DNA of 64,000 bases, from assembly GCA_020284085.1 (NCBI GenBank), contig JACEVL010000019.1, forward strand, positions 2,394,498 through 2,458,497, given 5' to 3'. A program made the position numbers and the translations under genes. This DNA comes from Aporrectodea caliginosa. Taxonomy: Eukaryota > Annelida > Clitellata > Crassiclitellata > Lumbricidae. Position 1 is the first letter of the stretch; each line of letters begins with the position of its first letter. The notes under the pieces were generated by a model. That model made no database searches. It was not told where the DNA came from and saw nothing but the letters and a program-made list of their open reading frames with translations. Shown here piece by piece: positions 33,403 to 45,545 of the stretch.

Positions 33403-34724
33403 CATTCCAGCTCAACTCAACCAATTTTGAGGAAGGTTCCCACTCGACCATCTCCGAATTGGCTGAAATTTTAACCACATGTTGCAAGATGTATTGGATG
33501 GAAAAATCCAAAATATTTATGCAATATTTAAAATACTTTCCAAGATATCGTGGATTCCATGACCCCACCCTCCGAAAGCCAATCGCGAAACTTCGAGATG
33601 TCCACTTTTTGAGATTTTATATCTGTAGAACCATTAAACCAAATTAGATGATTTTATTTTTGCCTGTACAGTTTCTTGCATAGATTACAAAAATGTAATT
33701 ATTATTATTGTGTATTCTATAATTTCAGCTGCATTAAATGTCAAAGTTGCCTTCATATTCATTTTCGATTGAAATTCTGCAATATCCAGTGATCGATATC
33801 TCCACATGTACTAGACCCAATGCATTCAAACTTTGTATGTATGCTGTCTGTGTGGCTGGCAATTACTTGGAAAAGTTTGACTTGATTAATAATTCACATC
33901 TGCTAGATATAGGCTGTCAAAGTTGATCAAATCTGACAAGGGGGCCCAGGAGAAAAAATATTCCCAAAAAGGGACATACAAATTTAATTTTTTTACTGCA
34001 TTTTCTGATAGAGCATAGATCAATTGATAAGTGTTCCAAAAATCTTGATGGGGTTGTTTGTTTTAAGGAGTTTACAGTGTGTCAAAAATGGTCGTTTTTT
34101 GGTATCGCGAATTGCAATAGTGGGTGGTATTTGACAGACTTGTTACCCTAATATATCAATATTATCAAAACTGTGAAGCCAATGTTATCACTTTTTTAGT
34201 ATAAAATAAAATTAACTAAGCAATTCTTATTAAAGCTACAGTTAATATAAACATTTCTTTATCATAATCAAAGTGAATTTATTAACGAAATTTAGCGTTC
34301 ATTGGTGGGCTATCAAACTACATATGATCAAATACTCCCAAAAAATATTCCCAAAAAGGAACATATAAATTTAATTTTTTACTGCATTTTCTGATAGAGC
34401 ATAGATCAATTGATATGTGTTCCAAAAATCTTGATGGGGTTGTTTGTTTTAAGGAGTTTACAGTGTGTCAAAAATGGTCGTTTTTTGGTATCGCGAATTG
34501 CAATAGTGGGTGGTATTTGACAGACTTGTTACCCTAATATATCAATATTATCAAAACTGTGAAGCCAATGTTATCACTTTTTTAGTATAAAATAAAATTA
34601 ACTAAGCAATTCTTATTAAAGCTACAGTTAATATAAACATTTCTTTATCATAATCAAAGTGAATTTATTAACGAAATTTAGCGTTCATTGGTGGGCTATC
34701 AAACTACATATGATCAAATACTCC
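33403..34724 (+). repeat. Left inverted-repeat arm with tandem 385-bp units
   Basis: GGTATCGCGAATTGCAATAG occurs at about 34101 and 34487, marking two near-identical subterminal units of about 386 bp. The outer part has an open stretch of 89 codons that is mirrored on the right arm, so it is arm sequence rather than a separate gene. Confidence 0.85.
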
Positions 34725-34754
34725 GTGGAACTGCTAAACATGTAACAAACTCAA

Positions 34755-35395
34755 TTAATTAATTAATGTCACTTTCTCTTTCTCAGACAGGTGTTCTGAA
34801 GCTTCCTTCACTTTCCGCTTGACATATGACACTCTATCTCTTGTACTGACTCTCTGAATTTTAAATGGTGAGCAGCCAGCTCCCAGAATGCTGACATTCA
34901 AGGAGTCGGAAAGCGCAATGTCAGTGTCAGACTCCTCTTTTGGACTATCAGACTTTCCAACAGCTGCACTGCCAGTGCTTCCTAAGACCACCATCCGACA
35001 TTTAGTACATAGCTTCTGGCCAGGTTTAACATTAAGTCCAATCTGCTTGGCTGCACTGACAGAGATAGGTCTCAAATTACTTATGACGGATTTGTTATGT
35101 TGTTTCATTGGATCACAACATTTTCTCTGCAGGAATTCATATTTCTTCAGAAGCACGTGGCTTCATGGTATGGGCAAATTGTATTTGTTTCTTCATTTTC
35201 ACTGGCCTCAGTCCCACTTCTCCACCATATTAAATCCTGCTCCTCGACTTTATACTCTTTTAGCAACTTTATGCCAGAACTTGATCCTGCAGAATAGGTG
35301 CTTTTACCACAGTTTGCCTCATCATTCATTTTTTGTCCAATAAAGCAAGAATTCTCCATCTTCAGCAAATGTTCTGTAAAAGTATGACAGTACAT
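34755..35395 (-). pseudogene. Transposon-derived protein fragment with zinc-finger-like Cys motif
   Basis: Two minus-strand frames (35395-35147 and 35156-34755) form one protein broken by a frameshift near 35150-35165. The join reads CPYHE then LLKKYEFLQRKCCDPMK. Cysteines in ICPYH, CCDP and KLCTKC suggest a zinc-binding fold. From memory, similar N-terminal segments occur in transposon proteins of aquatic animals, which is inference. A Ser/Asp-rich tail follows. No catalytic domain is visible, so the element is non-autonomous. Confidence 0.5.
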
Positions 35396-36147
35396 AAGCA
35401 GATTTCTTTCACACCCATTGAACAGAGCAGGGCTTCTTTTATGGAATTTTTAGAACTGCACAACCCCTTCTCTCTTTTTCAAAAATCCATGGCAAATTAT
35501 TCCCAATTGAATGGCAATGACCTTTTTTTAGCTATTTTAACTGCACAAAAATGCTTTTACAGCTACACAAATTCATTTAGAACTGCACTTTTTGTGTAGA
35601 ACTGCACACTAAAAAAGCCCTGGAACAGAGGAGTTTTATATGATTATTTACAGTCTTATACATATAGACAACAATGGCAGGCTAGTGGGGAACAAAGGTA
35701 TTAGGTTACAATAAAGAGAAATGCTTAAAGTTCTTGTAGACTGTTTTCAACTGGAAACAAATATAACCAGAAACTAGAAATTTACTTACAAAGTGTAACT
35801 CCTTAAAATAACTAGATTAATCACGGTGTAATTCTTCATATAGGCCTAAAGTTCAAGTATTTGAGCTGAACTAACAATTAATTCTGAAAAAAGATTTCAG
35901 CAATACCAGTGATAATGCAATCAACATTGAGACTTGCATAAATTTTTATGTAGAGCAACACCTTGATGTAGCTCCAGCAACTTAAATAAACTATGAATTC
36001 ATAAGTAATTGACATAGTTAGATAGTACATATAAGTTATTGCTTAATATATTTAATTACACACACACATATATATATACATATATATATACATATTATGC
36101 TGTTAGAAGTTTACAAGTAACATTGACAGATTAATAGTCAAATTTTG

Positions 36148-37235
36148 CAATTCGCGATACCAAAAAACGACCATTTTTTGCACACTGTAAACTCCTTAAA
36201 ACAAACAACCCCATCAAGATTTTTGGAACACTTATCAATTGATCTATGCTCTATCAGAAAATGCAGTAAAAAAATTAAATTTATATGTTCCTTTTTGGGA
36301 ATATTTTTTGGGAGTATTTGATCATATGTAGTTTGATAGCCCACCAATGAACGCTAAATTTCGTTAATAAATTCACTTTGATTATGATAAAGAAATGTTT
36401 ATATTAACTGTAGCTTTAATAAGAATTGCTTAGTTAATTTTGTTTTATACTAAAAAAGTGATAACATTGGCTTCATAGTTTTGATATTGATATATTAGGG
36501 TAACAAGTCTGTCAAATACCACCCACTATTGCAATTCGCGATACCAAAAAACGACCATTTTTGACACACTGTAAACTCCTTAAAACAAACAACCCCATCA
36601 AGATTTTTGGAACACTTATCAATTGATCTATGCTCTATCAGAAAATGCAGTAAAAAAAATTAAATTTGTATGTCCCTTTTTGGGAATATTTTTTCTCCTG
36701 GGCCCCCTTGTCAGATTTGATCAACTTTGACAGCCTATATCTAGCAGATGTGAATTATTAATCAAGTCAAACTTTTCCAAGTAATTGCCAGCCACACAGA
36801 CAGCATATATACAAAGTTTGAATGCATTGGGTCTAGTACATGTGGAGATATTGATCACTGAATATTGCAGAATTTCGATCGAAAATGAATATGAAGGCAA
36901 CTTTGACATTTAATACAGCTGAAATTATAGAATACACAATAATAATAATTACATTTTTGTAATCTATGCAAGAAACTGTACAGGCAAAAATAAAATCATC
37001 TAATTTGGTTTAACGGTTCTACAGATATTAAATCTCAAAAAGTGGACATCTCGAAGTTTCGCGATTGGCTTTCGGAGGGTGGGGTCATGGAATCCACGAT
37101 ATCTTGGAAAGTATTTTAAATATTGCATAAATATTTTGGATTTTTCCATCCAATACATCTTGCAACATGCGGTTAAAATTTCAGCAAATTCGGAGATGGC
37201 CGAGTGGGAGGCATTGGTTGAGTTGAGCTGGAATG
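36148..37235 (-). repeat. Right inverted-repeat arm
   Basis: The reverse complement of the left arm. GCAATTCGCGATACC occurs at 36148 and about 36531. The inner unit stops short of the left arm's inner edge, so the arms differ in length by about 230 bases. Confidence 0.85.
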
Positions 37236-37299
37236 GCACTTTTCCATTGACTTTCAGCCTCTCTGGCTGTTCAGGGTTCTGCTAATTGATAAACTTGTG

Positions 37300-37530
37300 A
37301 TGTGGGATGCGGTGGTGTAGTGGTATGTTCCGTGCCTTCTAACCAGAGGGTAGCAGGTTCGAATCTACCTCGAGCAACTGCGTAGCAACCCTGAACAAGT
37401 TGTGAACCCACAATTGTCTGTGAGGAAGGAAATGGGAAACCACCTCACTCGTCTCATCCCTGGGTGGCATAAAAGCCAGTGGACCTGCCTTCGGGCAGAG
37501 AACTTATCATCAGACTTGTGATGTAATGTA
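37300..37530 (+). mobile_element. tRNA-derived SINE
   Basis: An A-box-like GTGGTGTAGTGGTATG and B-box GGTTCGAATCTACC about 45 bases later, then an unrelated body ending near a GTAATGTAAATGTAAAC tail. The head resembles that of the dimeric SINE at 49525 and 63830. Confidence 0.7.
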
Positions 37531-37539
37531 AATGTAAAC

Positions 37540-40500
37540 TTAGCCCCTGGGATAATTTTTTGTATTCCGTAGTGCCTTCCTGTTTTACTCATGTTGTGTG
37601 TTTTGGTCTTGCTTTCTGTTGCTCACCATCAAACCCTGTTGATAGTTTGGTTGCTGAATGGTATGCTTTTGTTAGCTAAAGTGGCTCTGCTCTTTGGTGT
37701 TGGGGGGGGGAGTGAGGCTGACATACAGAGCTGTAATATGCTGTGCAACACCTGGGAACTTTTTGTTATGATTTGGTCTGAAATTAAGCCTTCTTTCCAT
37801 TACCCGAGTTTAAAATTAGCCACACAATTAGCCACTGAGCATAGGAATAACTTAGCTGTTAATCTGTTCTTTCATTTTCAAGATTGAGCTATTAATAAGG
37901 CCAATAAGGCCAAAGGAAAACGAACCATTCAAAGTGAATATCAAACCCTCAAACTGTAGACCCTTCACAAGCCAAGGCCAAAGCCATCTTTGAAACCTAT
38001 TACTTCCAAGGGAATAAAAATTCCAGGGGGATTATTAGAGGGATGGGTGCTTGTGTGTTTCTTGAACCCAAACCACCCTCCCCCTCCCCCATCATGTGGT
38101 TGCCTGTTCAGCAGTTGACTGAAGGCCAAGCAAATCAATCCTGCTAAAAGCATTTCATTGCATGTCGTTTGAATGTCTTTAGGGCTTCTATTTATCCTCG
38201 GGGCCATAAGTATTGCATTGCATGATGGCAGAACTGGTGCCTGGTGCTAATGGGTTTATTTATTACAAAACATGCACTTACATATACGAGTTGTCAAACT
38301 GCTTCTGTGCACAATACTTTGCTGGATAATAGATATGACGATATGCAACCAGTTAATTTAGATATCAGTAATAGTTATGTATTAATTCTAACATGTGGGA
38401 TGAAGTTGTAACAGTGAACAGAATTCAAACTCAGTAACTCAATGTATCTGTGGGTTTGTGTTGGTGTTGGTTCCACCGATAAACCAAGAGCTCTCAATTA
38501 TTTTTTAGTAAATATTATGCATGATGAACTGCACCAACAATACAGTTGTGTAATATTATATGTAGTGTTTAAACTACATCAATAGGGATAACTTTTTAGA
38601 ATATACATATATATATATATATATTTAAAAATATATATATATTCCAGTAATATGGCATCCATTATTTATATATATATTTACCGGTATCTAGTGTATAGTT
38701 AATCATTAATTTTAGCTGTAATATAAAAAAAATCTTTATGGCGCTGTTTGAGGGGCCGTCATAAAATCTATCTAAACAGATTACATGTGTTTTAATGTTT
38801 CTCTGCACCTATGGTTTTGTGCATTTTATGTCTTTATGACTTTTTCTTTCCATGGCGTTCTGTGGTTAAAAAGAGCTCGGCACTGGCTTTAATATTGATC
38901 ACGTTAATACCTGCTTAGCTCCCTGATGCCTTCCTTCTTCGATGCCTATCACTTGCCTCCTCTGCACATTATTTTCTTGTTTGCCGCCACCGCCAGTGCG
39001 TTGGTGAGCTGGCCATCCCTGGCTTTCTTTCTCCGACCCACACCAGATGGCGTCCATCTATCATTTATCTCTTACTTCCATCATTCCCTCTGGCCCTAAC
39101 TGGGTCACGGTAGGGGCGCCCGGCCCGAGGAGGAGGAGGAGGTGATATTTATTGTAGTGTGTTTTTCTCTGGTGGCTTGTTTTGGGCGGATGACCTCTGA
39201 CCCCAGTGGTACAGTCGAATTGCTAGGAGACAGGCACTTCTGGTTCAGAACCTGACAGCCAGTAGATTGGTTCATTCCCGTTTCTAGATAAGACTGATTA
39301 TTGAGGTCCGGGGTGGCTTCGATGGATCCATTCCCAGTTGGATCGAAAGCAATAATCTAGTGAATTGTTTCATTTTATCGTTATTGGGTAAGTTATTTCA
39401 AATTCATGAGGCTGGAGCCATGAAAACTGTGAGTTATTTCGGGTTAATTTAAGTTATCATTTGACGTTGTTATCATCAGGTTCTATAATGATCTTGAGTC
39501 TCGCTTTACATTTGCGCTGCCCGTGGTGATGGGTGGTGATATATCTTCTAAGGATCTGGTGACTTTTTATTGGCTGCACACCATGCTTGGTCTGTGATAA
39601 TCCTTGTCATTGGATTAAGGTAATGCTTATCATGGGATTACATTAATCACTTGTGTTGACCAGAACGTGAACTAATTCATGCCTAAAACCATAATGGTGA
39701 TTCTTGGTGGTAGAATTCATTCACCTTTGCCATTACTGAATTATGAATGACATTCCTAGGATAGGCACAATGACTAGACACAGCTGTTGTAGTAGGTAAT
39801 GTAATCTGTTGTAGGCATCACAGAAAACATAAATTGAATCTGACTTTATTCACCTACAATTCTCTGACTTCTCTCTACTTATTTTACCAAGCTTTTGTTT
39901 GTTGTCTTTTACTGGAAGCAGTATCTTGTTCTCTACCTCTTTGCTTCAGAGCTAAATGTTTATTTCAGTGTAGGTGTACATATCATAGTTTCTTACTAGC
40001 AGCTTTGTTTGTTTATTGCTGGTATTTGTTGCTTCAGTTGTTTATGTATTTTTATCGATTTCTGATACAGTAGCAATTTGATTGCCCTATGTCTATTTCA
40101 TTCCCTGGTTGTTTATTTTTATAAGTCCTGGGATATGTTGATGGTGGAATGAGAAACCTGGCAGTGTCACCATTTCATTTGGTGACTTTTTATTGAGCGT
40201 GTGTGTCTCTTAGCGTCGGCCACGGTGGGGCCTGCGTCGTTTGGCTGTCGTCTGGACTGCATGCCTTGCTGCCAGTGATGCTGCATGCCAGCCTCTCGCA
40301 GATAATGACAGTCTTGGTTTCTTTCTTACTGTGGCGCCATCTCTGCCGGTCGGTGCGTCGTTTGGTGCTGGCGTCACAGTTGTTACTGCACTGGCGTCGT
40401 CGTGGATTTATTAATCTTCGTCAAACAGTGCGTGTTCTCCGAATCCATTTCTGCTGCTTTGGCATGTAGCCAGACCTGACGATTGTACCTCTGGCTATTG

Positions 40501-41447
40501 CAGAAGTAAGTAAGTAGTATTTATTTTCATCAGTCGACTGGTATGTGTGGTTTGGTGGTCTCGTCTGTCTTTGATCTGCTGTTGTGCAGTTCAGTTGAGA
40601 CATTCAGCCTTGCCCACTGTTGTTTAGATTATTTAGAGTGGATTGATGTATAGGCCATTTTATTTATAGAGGTTTATAATATACATTGAGTAGGTGTACC
40701 ATAGAATAGCTAGTGATATATAGGAACCAAAAGTATTTCTTCAGTTCGGCTTAATTAGTTTGTCTGTTCAGTTATATTCAGTTGTATAGATGCTGATCGG
40801 ATGTAAAGGAATATATTCAGTGTTCAAATTGATGGTGGACATACTGAATCGAATATGGGACTTGCTGGGAGAAAAGGTACCAAAATTGGGGTGTATATTT
40901 ACTAACTAAGTGAATTTTTGCTTGCTTGTGCTGGATGGGTCATTTTTCAGAAATTGAATTTTTGCTTGCTTGTGCTGGATCTAAATAATGCTGAGAAATC
41001 AGATTTGATTTCTTGTGAGTCAGGAAAAATCATTAATGTGGCAAATATGATAAATAGAAAGTTCTGTAAGTGGTACTCGGCTTCATTTCTTCTTTATTAA
41101 TATTGTATTTACTCTATTTTTGACATGCATGAATTTCACAGTACAGAACAAGCTTATCACTGAATTGATATATTCAATAATGTATGCTGATTTGCCTCTT
41201 TTTTGGTTAAAGTTGTTATAGAGTCATGATTATAGTTAAGTAAATTATAATTTTAGTGTTATCAGATAAAGATATTGCTTTGTTAGTTACAGGTAAGTTA
41301 TTGCTATGTAACATTTGTTTTGTAGTATTTTTAGCATCTATGGTGGTTGATGCATATGTTAGACAGGTGTAAACAGTATTGAGATTTTGCTATGACTAGC
41401 TAAAACCAACCCACTTTGGTACCTTTTCCCATGAAGTAGTTTATCTC
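37540..41447. other. About 3.9 kb with no recognised gene
   Basis: Contains a poly-G run near 37702, TA-rich stretches at 38600-38690, a GAGGAGGAGG run near 39130, and a GC-richer segment (40200-40460) with an open frame of 88 codons that I cannot assign. A 25-bp direct repeat (GAATTTTTGCTTGCTTGTGC) lies at about 40913 and 40958. Confidence 0.4.
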
Positions 41448-41458
41448 ATGGATCTAGG

Positions 41459-41716
41459 GGGTCCATAGTGTAGTGGTAACATCACTGGAGTGAAGAGCAG
41501 TAGGTAGCGGGATCGCTTCCCGTACCCTCCCAAAGGTCCACTCAGCGAGATGCCATTTGCGAGATGGCACGTTGGTAAAATGAGATGTAGGACATGATGG
41601 GCACCTTGCTTGGCTGCCGTATACAGTTAAATTCGACTCCTGTAACAACATGTGATCTTCCGTTCATACTGATTTGTAATCATCCTGCGTTTGTGTCAGT
41701 TTGAAATTAAACGAAG

Positions 41717-41769
<53 letters not shown>

Positions 41770-41770
41770 G
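41459..41770 (+). mobile_element. tRNA-derived SINE with long ATT tail
   Basis: The head CATAGTGTAGTGGTAACATC (A box) and GGGATCGCTTCCC (B box), the body with ATGGGCACCTTGCTTGGCTG and AAATTCGACTCCTG, and an (ATT)n tail at about 41718-41769. It is the best preserved of the three copies of this family in the window. Confidence 0.8.
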
Positions 41771-41836
41771 TACCGTAGCATGTGTGTGTACATGTTAATT
41801 CTTCTTCTGGTTCTCTGCCTATTAAGCAGGTTCAAA

Positions 41837-41915
41837 TGTCCGATGTTGCCACTGTTCTCGCTGTGGGGCCTCTTCTTTCAGCTTTCAACAGCGAGAACAG
41901 TGGCGACGTGGGACA
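41837..41915 (+). ncRNA. Candidate microRNA-precursor-like hairpin
   Basis: The arms 41837-41864 and 41888-41915 pair over 28 positions with one G-G mismatch and two G-U pairs, around a 23-base loop. The terminal 20 bases of the stem (GCCACTGTTCTCGCTGT region) are nearly perfect. Size and pairing fit an animal pre-miRNA. The reverse strand folds less well because the G-U pairs become A-C mismatches. No known miRNA seed is claimed. A small MITE is the main alternative. Confidence 0.4.
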
Positions 41916-43093
41916 TGATAATAGGATTGCATAATTCTTGCAAAGTTAGAGAAAGTAGAATGGTGTTTTTCTCATTATTCATTTGCATTCAGTATGTTTT
42001 TGATGCTAAACCGGCATTCTGAAATGCAAAAATTGCAGTCACTTGAAAAAATTAGATTAAGAGAAATCTAGTTGTATGGTTTTTGAGCATCTGAACTCAT
42101 ATCCAGACTGCTTGATATCGCAAAAGAAATTGCATTGTTTGACTGGGTACTTCTGATGATCTCCAAATTGTCTTGATAGAGTACTTCTGTGAAGATAGCA
42201 GTGATGACGATAGTAATTATGAGAGAAGTTACATATATATATATATATGGGAATGTGGCTGAGGCTATTATTTTATTAGCTTGTTACAGATTAAGCTATA
42301 TCTTTACAAGAGCTTAAAATAAGATATGTAGAAAGTTTTAGTCATGACTTTCAGAGCATGATTTTTAAATATCTGCAAGTTGAGCAATCAATTCTCTCAA
42401 AAACACAGATTTTAAATGGTCATTTTTCAGACTTTTAGTGTGAGTTTTTGTGACATATTGAGATAAACTTAACTTATTTCTCCCAACAACATCAACAAAC
42501 TTCGGGGCATATTTAATCCAGAAACCCCAAATTTGGTGTCTTTTCTCCCAGTTGGTCACACATAGATTTGATCTGAGTAGATTGATTTTACCTAGTTAGC
42601 ATTGTATTTAGTGCCTGTTGTACATCTTTTCATGTTTAGAAGTATATACTGATACATGTATAAAGGTATAGTAGGTTGTTTAAAAAAATGCAATATATAT
42701 GGCTATATAATATATAGTTGTATTATATTGAGATCCCTCTGTAAACCTGACCTTTGAAGGCAAAAACTTTCCTCCTACCATTGTCATGTTGCAGACAGGA
42801 AGACACAAGGCCTGTCTGGACACAAATGGAATGTGAAAGGGATGGGCAGATAAACCCTTATAGACAGCTCAACCGGAAGAGAGTTTTGGCAGCATATAGT
42901 TGGACAGTAGAGTTGACTGCACAGTTTGGTTGGGTTTTGACCTGTGTAGCCCATCCCATAATTGGGGTGAAGGAAACTGAGAGATTGACAGAGGGTTACA
43001 GTTTAAGCATCTTAGCAGAGGTTCAAGGGCAATGCAGGTTCTACACTGACCTAGGTTCTAGGTCAGCATAGAGCACATCTGAGCCCTAGGATC

Positions 43094-43164
43094 TTAACAC
43101 TTTAACCAGGATAGTGTACTAAAAGTGACTGGGAAACCAATGCAGCTGGCTGTTAAAGTGTTAA
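43094..43164. mobile_element. 71-bp MITE-like element with TTAA target sites
   Basis: TTAA followed by CACTTTAAC at the left and GTTAAAGTG followed by TTAA at the right. A partial copy lies at about 45052-45099. The TTAA target suggests piggyBac-like or Kolobok-like mobilisation. Confidence 0.65.
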
Positions 43165-43727
43165 ATGATGAAGTCTTGTGACAGTGTCTGGAACTCTGTT
43201 CTTCATTGTGGGAAAAGGTTGACCTGGCCTGTCCAGTGAATTTCTCATCAGAGGAGACCTTGCCATCTGTTGGTCATGGCAGGGCAAGGATTCTCCCACA
43301 AAGTGTTCTCATTCAAGGACCCATTGTCATCACCATCTGTTTGTGAACTGTCATTTGAGAATCCATCTCATCATCATCACCTCCTTCATTCTGTCAGTGT
43401 TATGTGGTCTAGTTCTCAATGTCTTGCTTCGCTCATCCAAGGGGTCCACGGTATTGTGTAAAATTCACTTTGTTGTAAAATTATTGTTGAAAATTAATTA
43501 ATAATGAAGAAAGTTTAAACAAAATCAGATAGTTATTTGTTAATTAGTACTCACAAAATAGCCAATAGATTATACAACTGCTAGACTGGCATATATGCCA
43601 AGTTCTATAAAATTCTTATTTACTGTTGTGTTTTGAATGGTTTAAGTTTAAACTACAACAAAAAACTTTTGCAACAAAAAGGCTGGATTTGCGTATCCTA
43701 TGTTATCAGTACAGATAAACCTCAAAT

Positions 43728-44135
43728 GTGACCCAGGGAATCAAAATGAGTCGGATGTCGGCAAATTACATTGCTGGAAAAACAGCAAAATATGAAGAGA
43801 GTCAATGCTGGCCCAGTTTCACATATTAATGGAAATGGGTAAAAAATTATGTTTTTTTTCACATTTCTGATATCTCAAATTTGATGAAATTCATTGTTTT
43901 AATGTGTATTTTCAGGATTTTGTAAAGGGATTGTTTCAGTTTTTTATTGTATATTAAAATTAATTTAAAATAATTTCCCAAAATTGGACACATAATCACT
44001 CATAACTTTGTCAAAAAGTAAGGTAGAACCAAACTTTTTGTGTCATTTTAAAGCAAAATGTGGTCTGTAAAGATATGTAAAATACTCATATTCTAAAATT
44101 TCCGACATGTGACTCATTTTGATTCCTTGGGTCAC
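43728..44135. mobile_element. 408-bp MITE with inverted termini
   Basis: GTGACCCAGGGAATCAAAAT at the left matches the reverse complement of the right end with few changes over about 34 bp. AAAT at 43724-43727 and 44136-44139 may be the target duplication. There is no coding capacity. The superfamily is uncertain. Confidence 0.7.
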
Positions 44136-44418
44136 AAATGACTTTTGACTTGTTGATTATTGGGCTGTGGATATTAAAGAAATTTATTTTCACAATCTTA
44201 TACAAGATATTGGCATTTTATGGCTGTCTTGCAAATGGGATTAAAATTAAACTGTCTTTGATCAAAACACTTTAATAAAGGGATGGACAATTGGACCTTT
44301 CCAAGAAGGATCATTGTAAATACAGAATATATGGTACCTAGCTAAATGCTTGTAACACTATCTGTAGCACTTTCCAATGGGCCAGCTCATTTGACACCTA
44401 CTCCTGCATTCTTCACAG

Positions 44419-44557
44419 ATCATTTCTAAATGGTGGTATAGACAGTGTACTAGATGACACAGTTTATGAAGCTTCAGCAGATCCAGAGGTCTCTGACTGT
44501 GACAATGATACCTTATATGGCCATGTACCAGGTAGTAATGTAGCTGATGTGAAATAA
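44419..44557 (+). other. Possible 3'-terminal coding exon, unassigned
   Basis: After a pyrimidine-rich acceptor (CTGCATTCTTCACAG) a frame reads SFLNGGIDSVLDDTVYEAS..., acidic, and ends at TAA 44555-44557, overlapping an AATAAA signal at 44553-44558. It could be a last exon or chance. It does not resemble CASK beyond a short FLNG similarity. Confidence 0.2.
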
Positions 44558-44919
44558 ACTTCTATTCTTTGTTGGTGTTGCTTTGATTTGACAGAGCTAG
44601 AGTAAATCTGTTGTTTTAACATCACAGGGTCGTGCTCAAATTCTTAAATGATTGTTTAATTTCTATTCAAATAATAGCAGTATAATATTTCAGTTCCAAG
44701 GTCAATATTCTGGATTTCTTATTTGAAATTACAGTCTGATTTTAAAAACAGAAGCAACTGCACATTATATCTCCAAAATGCCAGAAAGTGTCTACAATTT
44801 CATTAGAGTTTTTGGAACTTTTAACCTTACTTTTGACCAGTAATTATTTTTAGCAATACAACTTTAGATTACAGTTGATTACCAGCTTTGCTTAAATTTA
44901 GATAGAGCACATATTCTGC

Positions 44920-44985
44920 TCCTGAGTAGGTTTCTTGAAGGGGCACTATATAAATTCTCATAATGAATTAGTGAATTTGGCCTAA
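44920..44985 (+). mobile_element. Isolated LINE 3' tail
   Basis: CTGAGTAGGTTTCTTGAAGG and GGGCACTATATAAATTCTC with an AATG-type tail, matching the end of the LINE at 30190-30712. Confidence 0.55.
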
Positions 44986-45051
44986 GATAGAGTATGCATA
45001 TCACTGTTTGGGCCTAACATTTTGCTGCTTCGAAATTTAATGCCAAGTGCG

Positions 45052-45099
45052 CACTAAAAGTGACTGGGAAACCAATGCAGCTCGTTGTTAAAGTGTTAA
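45052..45099. mobile_element. Second, 5'-truncated copy of the 71-bp MITE
   Basis: Shares ACTAAAAGTGACTGGGAAAC and CAATGCAGCT with the first copy and keeps the right end GTTAAAGTGTTAA. The left end is missing. Confidence 0.6.
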
Positions 45100-45454
45100 T
45101 GGCACTTTATTGTGAAAATGCAGCTGTAAAAACAGACATCAACTTATATGTGAGTCACAACTTATCCTTTTTGCAAGGTCGAAAATTTAGGGATCGACTT
45201 ATCCGTGAGGTCAACTTGTAGGCGAGTATGTACAGTAGGTGGTATTTGGTAAAGTCTGAATTGCCAATTCAAGAATTGATTCAGCCTTGGGAGAGTGATG
45301 GAGTACTCCGAGATTGCTTGCCTCCCATAACCTGGTGGAAGGCTGGTAGAGTACATGGAGATGTAAAATAGCAGTATCACAAACCATTTAACAGGCAGGA
45401 GAAACTGGAACTGCAGACCACATCACTCAGTGGGAGAAAAATTTCCATCGCCCA

Positions 45455-45545
45455 GCCACACCCTCAAGACATTTGCACAGACAACATAGACAGCTTGGTG
45501 TGCACTGTCAGAGGCGCTTTATAAATCTTTAAATACAATACAATA
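45455..45545 (+). mobile_element. Isolated LINE 3' tail with CAATA repeats
   Basis: GTGCACTGTCAGAGGCGCTTTATAAATC and a short CAATA run, as at the end of the LINE at 28666-29215. Confidence 0.55.

Larger units (their letters stand above)
33403..37235. mobile_element. DNA transposon with kilobase-long inverted repeats
   Basis: The left arm (33403-34724) and right arm (36148-37235) are inverted copies beginning CATTCCAGCTCAACTCAACC. Arms contain a subterminal unit of about 385 bp, present twice on the left and about one and a half times on the right. The core carries a broken minus-strand frame with a Cys motif. No target duplication is seen at the edges. The superfamily is not settled. Confidence 0.85.

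Noticed and set aside
33378..33647. An 89-codon frame, apparently conserved at 37239-37000
   Set aside because: The apparent conservation is due to the inverted arms of one transposon.
42754..43071. A 105-codon plus-strand frame
   Set aside because: No family resemblance and no splice-site support; left unassigned.
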